Source of the DNA: Sipunculus nudus | Taxonomy: Eukaryota > Annelida > Sipuncula > Golfingiida > Sipunculidae | Length of the DNA: 64,000 nucleotides | NCBI GenBank assembly: GCA_026874595.1 | Contig: CM049319.1 | Span: 40,582,973 to 40,646,972 of the forward strand | Direction of reading: 5' to 3' | Shown here: piece after piece, positions 13,201-28,200 of the stretch | Numbering within the stretch: position 1 is the stretch's first letter | Layout: the number at the start of each line of letters is the position of its first letter | The notes under the pieces: model-generated | Told to the model about the DNA's origin: nothing | Seen by the model: the letters and a program-made list of their open reading frames with translations, nothing else | Database searches by the model: none | Position numbers and translations under genes: made by a program

Positions 13201-16200
13201 GTCCCTCCCTGAAGGATAATGAACAGCAGTAGTTACAGGGCTGGTGTGTCACATTATATGCTTATAAAATGTGTCCCTCCCTGAAGGATAATGAACAGCA
13301 GTAGTTACAGGGCTGTGGTGATACATTATATGCTCATAAAATGTGTCCCTCCCTGAAGGATAATGAACAGCAGTTGTTACAGGGCTGTGGTGACACATTA
13401 TATGCTGATAAAATGTGTCCCTCCATGAAGGATAATGAACAGCAGTAGTTACAGGGCTGTGGTGTCACATTATATGCTGATAAAATGTGTCCCTCCCTGA
13501 AGGATAATGAACAGCAGTAGTTACAGGGGTCTGGTGACACATTATATGCTGATAAAATGTGTCCCTCCATGAAGGATTATGGACAGCAGTAGTTACAGGG
13601 CTCTGGTGTCACATTATATGCTGATAAAATGTGTCCCTCCCTGAAGGATAATGAACAGCAGTAGGTACAGGGCTGTGGTGACACATTATATGCTGACAAA
13701 ATGTGTCTCTCCCTGAAGGATTTTGGACAGCAGTAGTTACAGGGCTGTGGTGTCACATTATATGCTGATAAAATGTATCCCTCCCTGAAGGATTATGAAC
13801 AGCAGTAGTTACATGGCTCTGGTGACACAATATATGCTGACAAAATGTGTCTCTTCCTGAAGGATTATAGACAGCAGTAGTTACAGGGCTGTGGTGTCAC
13901 ATTATATGCTGATAAAATATGTCCCTCCCTGAAGGATAATGAAACAGCAGTAGGTACAGGGCTGTGGTGACACATAATATGCTGATAAAATGTGTCCCAC
14001 CCTGAAGGATAATGAACAGCAGTAGTTACAGGGCTTTGGTGACACGTTATATGCTGATAAAATGTGTCCCTCCATGAAGGATAATGAACAGCAGTAGTTA
14101 CAGGGCTGTGGTGTTACATTATATGCTGATAAAATGTGTCCCTCCCTGGAGGATAATGAACAGCAGTAGTTACAGGGCTGTGGTGTCACATTATATGCTG
14201 ATAAAATGTGTCCCTCCCTGAAGGATTATGGACAGCAGTAGTTACAGGGCTGTGGTGTCACATTATATGCTGATAAAATGTATCTGTCCCTGAAGGATAA
14301 TGAACAGCAGTAGGTACAGGGCTCTGGTGACACATTATATGCTGACAAAATGTGTCTCTCCCTGAAGGATTATGGACAGCAGTGGTTACAGGGCTGTGGT
14401 GTCTCATTATATGCTGATAAAATGTGTCCCTCCCTGAAGGATAATAAACAGCAGTAGTTACAGGGCTGTGGTGACACATTATACGCTGATAAAATATGTC
14501 CCTCCCTGAAGAATTATGGACAGCAATAGTTACAGGGCTGTGGTGACACATTATATGCTGATTAAATGTGTCCCTCCCTGAAGGATAATGAATAGCAGTA
14601 GTTGCAGGGCTCTGGTGATACATTATATGCTAAAAAAATGTGTCCCTCTCTGAAGGATAATGAACAGCAGTAGGTACAGGGCTGTGGTGACTCATTATAT
14701 GCTGATAAAATGTGTCTCTCCCTGAAGAATTATGGACAGCAGTAGTTACAGGGTTGTGGTGACACATTATATGCTGATAAAATGTGTCCCACCCTGAAGG
14801 ATAATGAACAGCAGTAGGTACAGGGCTGTGGTGACACATTGTATGCTGATAAAATGTGTCTCTCTCTGAAGGAGTATGGACAGCAGTCGTAACAGGGCTG
14901 TGGTGATACTTCGAATCGGTTTGACATTAAATATGACCATAAAAATAAAAATTTAGGGTGGCATCAACCCGCAACTCGTTTGGTCAGTTTTTAGTTGATC
15001 GATCTAGCAGGGATGCCTGCTATCAACACTCAGTGCCCTCAAAAGTGAAAACAACAATTAACATTGGCTTAAGCACTCCTACACGTGAGGTTAAGTCTTT
15101 CTTCAAAGAAACATAACAAAACTTCCTCCCTTAACATTTTTTGAATAAATTTAAAAACCAGGAGACCCGTTTTTCCCCTCCCATCCTTTATGTTTTATAT
15201 GGCAAATATGGGCCAGTTATGAACAGAGAGACTTTCTATCAGATGACCCCATGTTCTCGATTTGATACAGTGAAATATGTGATACCGACATTAAGCGTTT
15301 GTCGATGTGTATAACAGGGAATTCCAACTGTAATCAATCCGGGTTTCTTACTTTTTGCACACAACATTTCATGAGGTTCCTAAAAGACAATTTTAGAAGT
15401 ATTGTTGGAACCTTTATAATAGTCAGCAGCAGTAGTTATATGCAAGGCTCTTCAAAGGCTTTTTATATGTTCTATAGGGATCTTTTATGGCCCCATTTAC
15501 GGCAGAATACCTGGATAAAAATCCAATCCTCAAAGTACTTGTTTAATATTGATATTAAACGATATTAAGTATATCACTTTAAACGAGGTACTGATTTATG
15601 TTTTTTTATATGTATTGGTAAAATTTTCAATATTGTTAACTTTAAAAAAACACATATTGCAATTTTTTTTACAATATTCCAAAATAACGTTAGAGCCCTT
15701 CCCCTATATAAGGATGGAGTGGACTTTACTAAAATGGACTCCATCCGTCATTTCGTCCGGCCGTCCGTCATTCCCGCCGGCTTGTTTTACCAAATATCTC
15801 TAAGCACATGACTGACATGTGACTGGAACCTACAGTAGGCACCACCTCTGTTAAACTACTTTCTGCGATCGAAAACTTTCCTTCAGATAGGTCAATAAAG
15901 GAGGACACGTCAGCCTTCCTATCTTATACAAGGATTCCTCGGAGCAAGGGGTATTCAATGATCAGTGTGTTGAGTGGAATCATTTTTAACCAATGTTTTG
16001 GCAGGACTTTGAATTTTGCCGGAAAGCGAAATTTTCTGATACCACATGCTAGTATATCTATACGATGCAAAACTGTTTCCCTTTTATATGATGAACCGCT
16101 GCACCAATCATTACCATATTATACAGATATCATAACATATCATCATAATCTGCAGTTGGCGCAGTTTTCCCTGATGCTGATTGGTCCTTGCTACTTTCCT

Positions 16201-19200
16201 TTAGATCAGGGGTGTCAATAGGGGGGACGGTGGTATATGTCCCCGAACTTTTTTGCAAGGGGGGGGGGGGGGGGGGGGAGGTCAATGTATTTATCCCTCC
16301 CCCACACACAATTCAGAGAATAATATTTATATATTGCTAATAAAAGATATTAATAAATAGGATTAAAGACCTTGTTTCCATTTATGAGTTAACTATGAAA
16401 TATTATATATGATCTTGGTTAAGAAATGACTTATACTGAAAACATAATACCTTAATTTCTAAACCCTTATACTTAATTTGTAATATAAAATGTAATATAG
16501 TACAGATGCTTAAAAGATATTACCAGATATTTACTTTACATGGATATTGTAAAACTAGGTATAATAACTAGTGTGAGGCACTCTAGATTACTCGGATGAT
16601 GGCGTTCAGTAGTCTTTGTCCTTGGACGGGTCACTGAAACCCACTTTCAACCACGCCGGGAATCGAACCTTGGTCGCAAGTGAAGAAAGCGGGGCGATTT
16701 ACTACTCGAGTGTCCAGGTCCAAATACTTTCTCATCTATCATGTTTATTTCTTGTTAAAGGTGTAATAATTTAATGTAGTTTGGATAGAAAGGGTTAATA
16801 TATAATTAAAAAAGAGAAGGAAATATGATTCGTTATAATTTTAATGCTTTTTTTATAAAATGTAAATATCATAAAACAAGAAATAGCACCAATGTTTGCC
16901 ATTAGAACACCGTTTCGGGTTAAAAGTGATATATACTTTATTAATATGAGTTTAAACAACTCTTTGTTTCATTTTAAAGGAAGGTTCCAGTCAGGAATGC
17001 TAATTTAAGAATCCTTATAGAGTTCCTAGAAGAACCATGTATTTACGGCCTGGTCCATAACGATAAACGTGCACAGATGGTTGCCGTGTACACCCATAAG
17101 TTATCGCGTGATCTCTTTCCTTCAGCTGGACTGTTACCTTTTGTCTGCAGGCTATCCGTTGGATGACACGGTTACTGGATTTCAACTAAACGTACCATTG
17201 TAATTTTTATTCAACAGGATTTCATCGAGGTTAAGGCGTTCCGTTGGGGAAACGGCAAGACGGGCTTGATGAATGCACCACCTGATACGCCTGAATGTGG
17301 ATTTGAAAACGAATTGTGTCCATGTACGTACTCTGGATAGGTCTCCAAATGTTTCCTATCAATTTATTACACCTTGGTGTAATTCATCATAAGAAAAACA
17401 AAGTTACGTTATAAGTATATAAATATACAATATATGCATTAATTTAACCCCATCATTATATTATGAAGTGTAATTTGGACTTTTATATCACCTGATAATA
17501 AAATGATGATGTTAATAATGTTGATCATATTTGGCGTGTATTATTTTACAGACGAGACCTGGGTGATTGTCGTGCCGTGCGTCATCGTCGGTGTACTGTT
17601 AGTCACAGCTGTCCTGCTCTTCTTTGTATTGAGGTAACACCCTCTTTAAGACAAGCCTATTTTTATAAAATGTATTAAATTAGTCATTTTTACCTGTACA
17701 AACCTTTTACTCCTGTACATATGATATGTGCTGTGCAGCAATAGTTGGTACCATGTAGTACACCATGCTGCATGTGGTGCAGTACATTGACTTGCTTAAA
17801 CTGATAGCGTGCAGGTCAAGGGATTTAACCCAACAAGCATTTATATAGTCCTCTTAGGGTGCCCAGTTACATTATAAAACTAATACTACTACTAATAATA
17901 ATTAGGTATACGCAGTTTGTTTTTTTTCTAGACAATGGTTTATCTACTTCCGCTCTGATTCGACTCGAACTTCTGCACAGCTATCGGCGGTGCGCTTTTC
18001 TAGGACAAATTTGTTTTTTTTTTATTCTGCGCAATTATGCCCTTTTAAGCTGCTTTTTAATAAATTCAATTTTAATAATCCCCCAATAGGTGCCACTATA
18101 CCTTTTGTGCTTTTAAGTCCTCGACGCATCTAGTTATTATCATTGCTAGATCCCCATGGAAAATCCACGGTTCTTTAAGATAAGCACAAACGATTATGTA
18201 TGTTCGTTAAAGTGTAATTATATTACTGGTCAATTCTGTTTTACATTAACGGTTATAAAAAACTGTGTTACATTATCAGGTAATTTCGTATTACGTTATC
18301 AGGTAGCAAATGTAACATTACCGGTTGATTTTGTATTACATTATTTGTTATTGTTTCATTTTCGGTTATTTTTTTATTACGTTATCGGTTGTTTTTACAT
18401 TATCATTTGATTTGTTATTACGTTATCAGTTTGTGTAACATTATTGGTTGATTTCTGATTACATTATCGGTTAAAATTACATTATAAGATACCAGCCGAT
18501 AACCTAATACAAAATCAACCGATAATCTAACAACATTTGCTAACCGATAACGTAATACGAAATTACCCGATAATGTAATAAAGTTCCCTAACCGTTAATG
18601 TAAAACAAAACCGGTAATGTAATAACACTTTAGCAAACATACATAATCGTTTGTGGTCGATTATGCAAAATGCAGCCAATTTAAACGATTGCTAAAGAAC
18701 TAATTATATACTTTATCTCCAGGTAGTTCATAAAAAAGTCTCTTACATGCCAAAAATTATATCATTGTGACAAACATTCTATGTGTAACGTACTTTTTGT
18801 ATATTTTGGCAACTTGTACTAGTGTTCTATGCTTCAAAATAAATATTTGCATTCAGCCAAAAAAAATACACAATATTCATCAATTACACAATTAACATTA
18901 CATGTAAACTAGGGCCCCATGGGTCTCGACGTACAGTTGAATTGGTCAAAAAAAAATATTTTATGAGATTTTTCAAAATGTGGGTCCTGTGACCTTGACC
19001 CTTGACCTTGTGACAAGAAAGTCTGAGAAATTACTATCCTTGAACATACAGCAGTTTGATTTTCATAAGAATCTTTAAAATAAAGTTTGTCCAGCGACAG
19101 TGACTTCTGACCAGGCAAACTCCAAATCAAATTTCTTCCACTTTGGGCGGGTAAGCCATATGTAAACAAGGCCTACATGCCTAATGCGAACCTGTGCATT

Positions 19201-22200
19201 GGGAAATACACCAGGTATAATATTTCAGTGCTGGACCATTACTTCTTATGTATATGAACAATGCTAGTACTAAATATTTTGAATAAGAAACAATTACACA
19301 AACGCCACTGCTGAAATTCTGGGATTGGTACACACAATACAAAAATGATTGTAGCTGGCACCATCAGTCTTGAATACATCGAAGCTATCAGAGATATACA
19401 TATGCCCAATTTCAGACTGATTTAACAAACCCCTTCTGAGAAATAAGCAGGGACACACACTGTAAAAAAAAATATTGTAGGTGGCACCAACAGTCTTGTA
19501 TACGACAAGGCTATTCGATATGTATAAATATGCCCAATTTCAGCCTGATATATCAAATTCTTCAGTAGAAATAAGCCGGCATTTACACTGTGCAAAAGTC
19601 ATTGTAGGTGGCGACACCTGTCTTGTGAGCGAGCGAGAAAGCCATCAAAGACACATTGACAGGTCAAAATATCAGGCCAATACATCAAACTTACCTTGAG
19701 TCTGATGCATGGGGCGGACCAGGCTTAGATGAGAAAGGCAGTTGCCCCGAGTGAACTGTGACAAATTGCTGACTCAGGCTACTGCACTGAGTGAACTCAT
19801 GACCTGCACCTGGATAGCTTGAGTGAACTTTGGCCTGTACCTGGCAGCAATGAGTGGACACTTGACCTGTTTCATAATCTGACACAGTTGGTAGTCTACC
19901 AAAGCTATAAATAGACCCAGGATGAACTTTGGTGCCAAATCTGATGCAATTGGCAGTCTGCTAACGCTATAAATAGAATACAGCTACTGCACTGAGTGAA
20001 CTCCTGACCTATACCTGGCTGCACTGAGTGAACTCTTGACCTGTTGCCTAATCTGATACAGTTGGCAGTTTGTCAAAGCTATAAATAGATCTTGACTGGC
20101 CTTCGGCCTGTTGCCAAATCTGTAATAGTAGCCACACCATTGCATAATCTCACAGATTGGCTCCACATGCAGCCCTGAGGGGCATGACACACGAGAGGTG
20201 ATCACATGATACTCATAAGGTGATCACGTCACCCATGAGGTGCTAACATGACCTGTGCTTGGCTGCACTGATTGAACTCTTTACCTATATCTGGCTGCAC
20301 TGAATGAATTCTTGAAATCTGAAACAGTTGGCAGTTTCTCAACCTATTTAAAGATACAGACACAATCTTGGCCTGTTGGTATATCTGTTTACACATACTG
20401 AAAGACTTTGGCTAAAATGCTTTTTTTCAAGCTGACATATTCATAAACTTTTCATCAAAATATCTAAAATAATAAAAGATGCAGTCCTTTCATTGTTAAA
20501 GGTCCAATGATTCTGCCAAAATCGTTCAAGTAAACTTGAACAAAGGCCACCTAAGAACAATTTTTGTGCAACAGGTCAATGTAGGTGGCACCAAGAAATC
20601 TGCAAAAAAAAGCTGAATCCCACAACATTTGATATGTGACAGATTATTGCATAGAATCTGGGGATGGTAGCTCCTGCTATTCCTGAGAAATTATGGGTTA
20701 ATGTACAGATGACCAATGACCCCCGTACAAAAAAGATCAATGCAGGTTGCGCCAACAATACCTGAATTTCATATATGACTAATGTGACCAACACTGGCAT
20801 AAAATTTGGTGATGACTAAGTTCAACTTCCTGTAACTCGGCAAAAATTCCCCGAACTTCAACCATTCAAACAATCTTGAGAGAGATGATATAAAAGATAA
20901 TTTCTGTGAAATATTGAACAATTTGGTATGACCGTTTCGGAGGAGAAGTTTTTTTTTTTGCTTTTTCTCTATAAAATCAAAGAAAATGTAGAGTTTTCCA
21001 GCTGGCTAATTTTTTTGCATTAAATTTCATTATGCTTGCTCCAGTCGTTTTCGAGAAAGTATGGGTTAACGTACAGACGATGGACGACGGACGCCGCCAC
21101 ACCATCACATTAGCTCACATGTTCAAAAAAATTATTAATGGTGCATACTGATTGCAAAATTATAATACAGATACATCTCACTGATGGCAAAATCTTGAAT
21201 TAAGTTGAGTATGGATACCAAATATTTATAATCCATGTATAGCCGTATTATATTCCCACAGACAGCTGTATACCTGTGACTGTTAACATTGCCTTGCATG
21301 AGGAATATCTAAAATCATAAAAGCTTTTAAAAAACAATCTTGTCAATATTAACCAAAGATAACCTGAAATCTAAATGTCTAGAGGCATGATGTAACCGAT
21401 GCTGATAAACTGGTGTCAAGCTAGATGAATCTGCTTTACACAGCTAACATATATGGTAAAATGACTCAATTCAATCTTTATAATTCAGCCAAAATTCATT
21501 CTTTGAAACCATAAAAGACAATTATTTTAAGAATTATTCAGGGGATTATTCTAGTAAAATATTAAACAAATAGCCCTTAGTGGCGTCAGTCAAAAAACGT
21601 TTTGTAGGTTTATTACTCATATGGAAAAATACAGCAAAATGGCTAAGTTAAGCTTCCCATAACTCAGCCATAATTCACTGAACCAAACCATTTGAACAAA
21701 CTTGAATTATCAACATCTAAGGATAATTAATGTGTGAGATTTAAGAATTTGGCCTAGTGGTTTATGAGATGAAGATCTTTGTAGCCACTGAGCTAAAAAT
21801 TGGCTGTTATGGCATTTGACTAAATTCAGCTTCCCATAACTCAGCCAAAAGTCACTGAACTGAGACCATTTGAACAAACTCCAGAAAGCAATTCCTAGGA
21901 TCATTTATGTGCGATAATAAACAATTTGGCCATATGGTTTCAGAAAAGAAGTTTTTTTTTGTAGCCGTCAGTATGATACGGGCACTGATGACCCCCGTAC
22001 AAAAAGGCCTATGCAGGTGGCGCCAACAATAGCTCAATTTCAGATATGACTCACGTTACCAACATTGGCATAAAATTTGTTGATGATAGCTTCAGCCGTT
22101 TCTGAAAATGTAATTTTAGTATGCTTTTTTGGACAGAAGACTGAGTTCAACTTCCTGTAACTCCGCCAAAATCACTGTACTTGAACCATTCGAACAAACT

Positions 22201-25200
22201 TGAGAGAGATTGTTCCAGGAATCATTTCTGTGAACTATTGGACAATTTGGCTGAACATTTTCGGAGAAGAAGATTTTTAAAGCTTTTTTTAGCCTTTTCC
22301 CTATAAAATCTAAGAAAATGCAGTAAGCCGAAAAAATAAACAAAATCCGATAGAGTTTTTTTAAATGACTAATTTTTGCTAAAGATTTCGTGTTGCAAAC
22401 TCTTGCCGTTTTCAAGATAGTATGGGTCAACGTACAGACGCCGAACGACGGACGCCGGACGACAGCAGCGGACGACGCCACACCATAGCATAAGCTCATA
22501 GGTTCGCTAAAAAATGGAAGGTTTGGGATGAAAAGTTTGATCTACAATGCATTCACAATATTTTAAAGATGTGGGTCCTGTAACCTTCACCTTTGACTTC
22601 TAGACCCCGCAATCACAATGATTCTCACTTTAGTGGTGGGTCATTAATAAATCAGGTTTGAAGCCAATCTGTGTATCCAAAAACACAGTTATCTACCATT
22701 AAGTAATTTGTGAATGGATGGGCCCCGTGACCTTGATCTTTGAACCTGTGACCCCAAAATCGAAAATAATCTTCCCCTTTTTGCAGGTGAGCAACATCTC
22801 GAAGATGGGAGGTCTGTGATGAAACGTTTGGCTTAAGATGCATCCACAGTCTATTTAAAGCAATGGGTTTTGGGACTTGCAGTTATTTTAAAGTCTAAAA
22901 AAACAGAAAATAATTCGTGAAAATTAGAATAAAATAAAAGGGGCGCCACCAGTTTTCATGAACTGACCATACTAGTCAATATTCAAGGCGGGATTCATGA
23001 CAATACATGCATGACGGACAACAAACAAAGCCCCATATACAGCTGCGCTTAAAGTGAAGAAAATTAGAGCATCCAGTAATTCAGAACTGTTGACAATACA
23101 AATGCGAAATTTTAAGATTTTGGGCTTATTTTAATTTATTTACACAATGTATCTATCACCATGGACATTTTGGAGAAAGCATCTGTCCAATATATTTTTT
23201 CAGTTTTTTTTGCAGACAAATTCGCAAAAATATATCCATATCTCTTGTTGAGCCTGATTTTACCTGAAATTCATTATTAAACTAAGATATCTCAGTAACT
23301 GTTGCATGTTATGTTTTGAAATTTGATAAGTTTATAAATCACGGATAGTTCTTTCAGGTGTACAAGACTTTAGGTGCCATCTATATTTGTTTCATTTTTA
23401 CGCATTTCTGGTTGTATTGTTTGTACTAAGTTACGACTGGTCAGTTGTCAATTCATAGCAAAATTCGTAAACGATAGACAAAAAAAATATGTCTTACTTA
23501 ATATCAAGGTAGGTAATTAGTAAATATACTTCAAGAATTCAGGTCACTTTGAACTGTATTTTTGTGAGTTTATCATATTTGTGTGTGTTAGCACTTATAA
23601 AGACTTGTATCAATGTTCTTGACTGCAAAACTAATTTTTTTTTCATTCAATCCCCCCAAAGACACATTGTTCATCATCTGCACATATAATATTGATAAAA
23701 ATGGAGAAAATCAGCCGAGCCAGTGCTCAAGAACTGATGCAGATGCAATTGTGAAATTTATACATTAAGGATGTTGATGAATCAAATTCATACTTTAGTA
23801 GATAAAATATCTCAGTTTGCATGGATCTTTCTGAAATATTATGATGTCCTAAGTTGGGCTATATAATCATAATACATGTACACGATATGAAAAGTGCGAG
23901 GCAAAAGGGACCGATTAGTGTTCGGTTGGACAAGGGGTGATCACTAAAACTCACATGATCTGTGGTCAGCTGAGCTAAAAAATGCATGTAATGGACAATT
24001 TCGTGATATGCACAGTTTTAATGTCTCGCGAGGTTTTCATTTTCGCGATGTCGCCATAATCATAATCACGCAGGTTTCCGATTCGCTGATAATTACCCTT
24101 TCCCGAATAATGCGAGTTCGAAATCCTAACAAACAAAAAGGTAACCACAGTAAACTCCTCGGTAATACTGAACACACCTGTACCACACACACTTAAATAT
24201 CGCACACTGTAATACCGCACACACTGTAATACCGCACACACTGAAATACTGCACACGCAGAACATGTGTAAACGCTTTAAAACTGCACACTTTGCAAGCA
24301 GCACACACTCTGCGGCAGCACTCGCTTAAAGTTAACAACCCATGTATACGTATGCAGCACGTATGGGTATGCAGCACGTATGCGTAAAGGGGGCATTCCA
24401 TATATACGTATGCGGCACGTATGAGTATGCAGCACGTATGCGTAAAGGGGGCATTCCATATATACGTATGCGGAACGTATGGGTATGCAGCCCGTATGCG
24501 TACAGGGGGCATTCCATATATACGTATGCGGCACGTATGGGTATGCAGCCCGTATGCGTTAAGGGGGCATTCAATATATATGTAAGGGGCACGTATGGGT
24601 ATGCAGCACGTATGCGTAAAGGGGGCATTCCCTATATACGTATGCGGCACGTATGGGTATGCAGCACGTAGGAGTGCATGGGTCCATGAGGAGGGATTCC
24701 TTATCACTTAGGCCTACGTCCAAGTAAGGAATTCCCCCTGTCCGTAAGCATGTTACCGTGAGCGATCGAAACGTGCTCCATACGCATACGTGTACGTAGT
24801 GCATGCAAATATAAGTAGTCACTTCAAAAGAATATATTGTGTGCGATCCCTATCTGTATACGCATATATATAACTCATACGCATGTGAAATGCCACTGCA
24901 ATGCACACTGAAATACTCTGTAACACTCCGCACTCTGTGTAATACTTCACACGCTGTTACACCACACTCTCTGTAAATCTCTTCCCCTGAATGATGCAGC
25001 AGTAACAAAGGTTACCTGTAGCGTATATATATATGATCGGAATAAACCATCTTATCCATGATTTTTATCAAGGAAGGTTATGTACGAGCGAAGCTTGAAG
25101 AGTATGCACTGGCGGATAAACTGGGATGACATGGCCATATATACCGGCATGCAGCCGTTTGGAAGTCAGGTAGAGGCATTTTATACCTGAAAATCTGATA

Positions 25201-28200
25201 AATATATCCGCTGATTTAATTTCTTAAGTAAGCATTAAATTTCAATAACTTTTAAAAATTACATGGACTGATAGAACAGTTAAGAACAACATATATTTAT
25301 CTTTGGTCACAAAACGTAGCTAATAGCAATAATGTGTTGATTTCCTGGCGGCAGCTAAACTTTCGGACACTGAGTCAAAACTTAAGGAAGTCTCGGTCTG
25401 GGCTGGACGCTGGATCTGAGTCAATGGACTCTAAAGCCGAGGAGGCCCAGGTCTTTGCCACTGTCGCCAACTACAAGGGCGGCATGGTCGCCATCAAACG
25501 GGTACGGAAGGATAAGCTCAAAATAGACAGAGACTTTCTACTGGAAATGAAAATGGTCAGTGCTTCTTTTACATGGATAGTTAAAGATGTATAATTAAAA
25601 ACAATGGTAATAATAATAATGATAATAATAATAATAAAAATATTAATAATTTTAATATTGATATTAATATTTATAATAATAATAAAGGAATAGGTACACA
25701 ATATGTGAATGTAATACGGGTTTTAGTGTCTCCCATCCTAAATTATTATATTAATATGGCGCTATAAAGATGAACAAATAATAAAGCATTTTGGAACGAA
25801 ATTGTTTGTACTCCTTATAGTTAGGATGCTTTGATTACTGTGCATATTTGTGATCCATTCTTGTTTAGATTTCTGAACTGAAGCACAGTAACTTGACGAC
25901 GTTTGTCGGGGCTTGCATCACAGCACCAAACATATCGGCAGTGTGGGAGTACTGTTCCAAAGGCAGCCTACAGGTAAACCACAAAGTTACTATACCAAAG
26001 GTAGTGTAGAAAATCCCCACTGTAACCGTACCAAAGGCAGCCTTTAGGTAATCCAAAAAGTAACTGTACCAAAGGTAGTGTGGTTAATCCCCACAGTTAC
26101 CGTACCAAAGGCAGCCTACAGGTAATCCCCACGGTTACCATACCAAAGGCAGCCTATAAGTAACCCAAAAGGTTAGTGTACCAAAGGTAGCCTATAAGTA
26201 ACCCAAAAGGTTAGTGTACCAAAGGTAGCCTATAGGTAACCAACAAAGTTACCGTACCAAAGGTAGCCTATAGGTAACCAACAAAGTTACCGTACCAAAG
26301 GTAGCCTATAGGTAACCAACAAAGTTACCGTACCAAAGGTAGCCTATAGGTAACCAACAAAGTTACCGTACCAAAGGTAGCCTATAGGTAACCAACAAAG
26401 TTACCCTACCAAAGGTAGCCTATAGGTAACCAACAAAGTTACCGTACCAAAGGTAGCCTATAGGTAACCCACAAAGTTACCGTACCAAAGGTAGCCTATA
26501 GGTAACCCACAAAGTTACCGTACCAAAGGTAGCCTATAGGTAACCCACAAAGTTACCGTACCAAAGGTAGCCTATAGGTAACCAACAAAGTTACCGTACC
26601 AAAGGCAGCCTATAGGTAACCAACAAAGTTACCGTACCAAAGGCAGCCTATAGGTAACCCACAAAGTTACCGTACCAAAGGCAGCCTATAGGTAACCCAC
26701 AAAGTTACCGTACCAAAGGCAGCCTATAGGTAACCCACAAAGTTACCGTACCAAAGGCAGCCTATAGGTAACCCACAAAGTTACCGTACCAAAGGTAGCC
26801 TATAGGTAACCCACAAAGTTACCGTACCAAAGGTAGCCTATAGGTAACCCACAAAGTTACCGTACCAAAGGTAGCCTATAGGTAACCCACAAAGTTACCG
26901 TACCAAAGGTAGCCTATAGGTAACCCACAAAGTTACCGTACCAAAGGTAGCCTATAGGTAACCCACAAAGTTACCGTACCAAAGGTAGCCTATAGGTAAC
27001 CCACAAAGTTACCGTACCAAAGGTAGCCTATAGGTAACCCACAAAGTTACCGTACCAAAGGTAGCCTATAGGTAACCAACAAAGTTACCGTACCAAAGGT
27101 AGCCTATAGGTAACCAACAAAGTTACCGTACCAAAGGTAGCCTATAGGTAACCAACAAAGTTACCGTACCAAAGGTAGCCTATAGGTAACCAACAAAGTT
27201 ACCGTACCAAAGGTAGCCTATAGGTAACCAACAAAGTTACCGTACCAAAGGTAGCCTATAGGTAACCAACAAAGTTACCGTACCAAAGGTAGCCTATAGG
27301 TAACCCACAAAGTTACCGTACCAAAGGTAGCCTATAGGTAACCAACAAAGTTACCGTACCAAAGGTAGCCTATAGGTAACCCACAAAGTTACCGTACCAA
27401 AGGTAGCCTATAGGTAACCCACAAAGTTACCGTACCAAAGGTAGCCTATAGGTAACCCACAAAGTTACCGTACCAAAGGTAGCCTATAGGTAACCCACAA
27501 AGTTACCGTACCAAAGGTAGCCTATAGGTAACCAACAAAGTTACCGTACCAAAGGTAGCCTATAGGTAACCAACAAAGTTACCGTACCAAAGGTAGCCTA
27601 TAGGTAACCAACAAAGTTACCGTACCAAAGGTAGCCTATAGGTAACCAACAAAGTTACCCTACCAAAGGTAGCCTATAGGTAACCCACAAAGTTACCGTA
27701 CCAAAGGCAGCCTATAGGTAACCAACAAAGTTACCGTACCAAAGGTAGCCTATAGGTAACCCACAAAGTTACCGTACCAAAGGTAGCCTATAGGTAACCC
27801 ACAAAGTTACCGTACCAAAGGTAGCCTATAGGTAACCCAAAAAGTTACCGTACCAAAGGCAGCCTATAGGTAACCCATAAAGATACCGTACCAATGGTAG
27901 CCTATAGGTAACCCACAAAGTTACCGTACCAAAGGTAGCCTATAGGTAATCCATAAAGATACCGTACCAATGGTAGCCTAAAGGTAACCAAAAAAGTTAC
28001 CATTACAAAGGTAGCCAATAGGTAACCCACAAAGATACCGTACCAAAGGTAGCCAAAATTTTATCAACATGCATACTTTATTAAAAGCAGCCTGCAGATA
28101 ATCCTCAAAGCAACTGTAATATATTTTGCAGGTCCTCCGCTTTTTGTGTGTGTATTTCTTTTGTCTTGTGTGCGTGTATGTGGGTTCATGTATTCAGATT

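Noticed and set aside
8182-14927. Minus-strand Cys-rich frames resembling a secreted Cys-repeat protein
   Set aside because: The frames are open only because the unit is 72 bp, several frames are open at once, and stops appear wherever a unit has an indel.
16650-16735. tRNA gene on the minus strand
   Set aside because: B box is good but the A box is poor and no cloverleaf could be made; better explained as a SINE head.
19930-19980. CTATAAATAGA motifs as TATA promoters
   Set aside because: They recur in each copy of a degenerate repeat and no transcript unit follows.
24126-24822. Overlapping frames of up to 193 codons on both strands
   Set aside because: Low-complexity 58-bp repeat made of CGTATG pieces; no family resemblance.
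25955-28060. CRISPR-like regular array
   Set aside because: Units are contiguous with no unique spacers, the host is an animal, and the unit is a copied splice junction.
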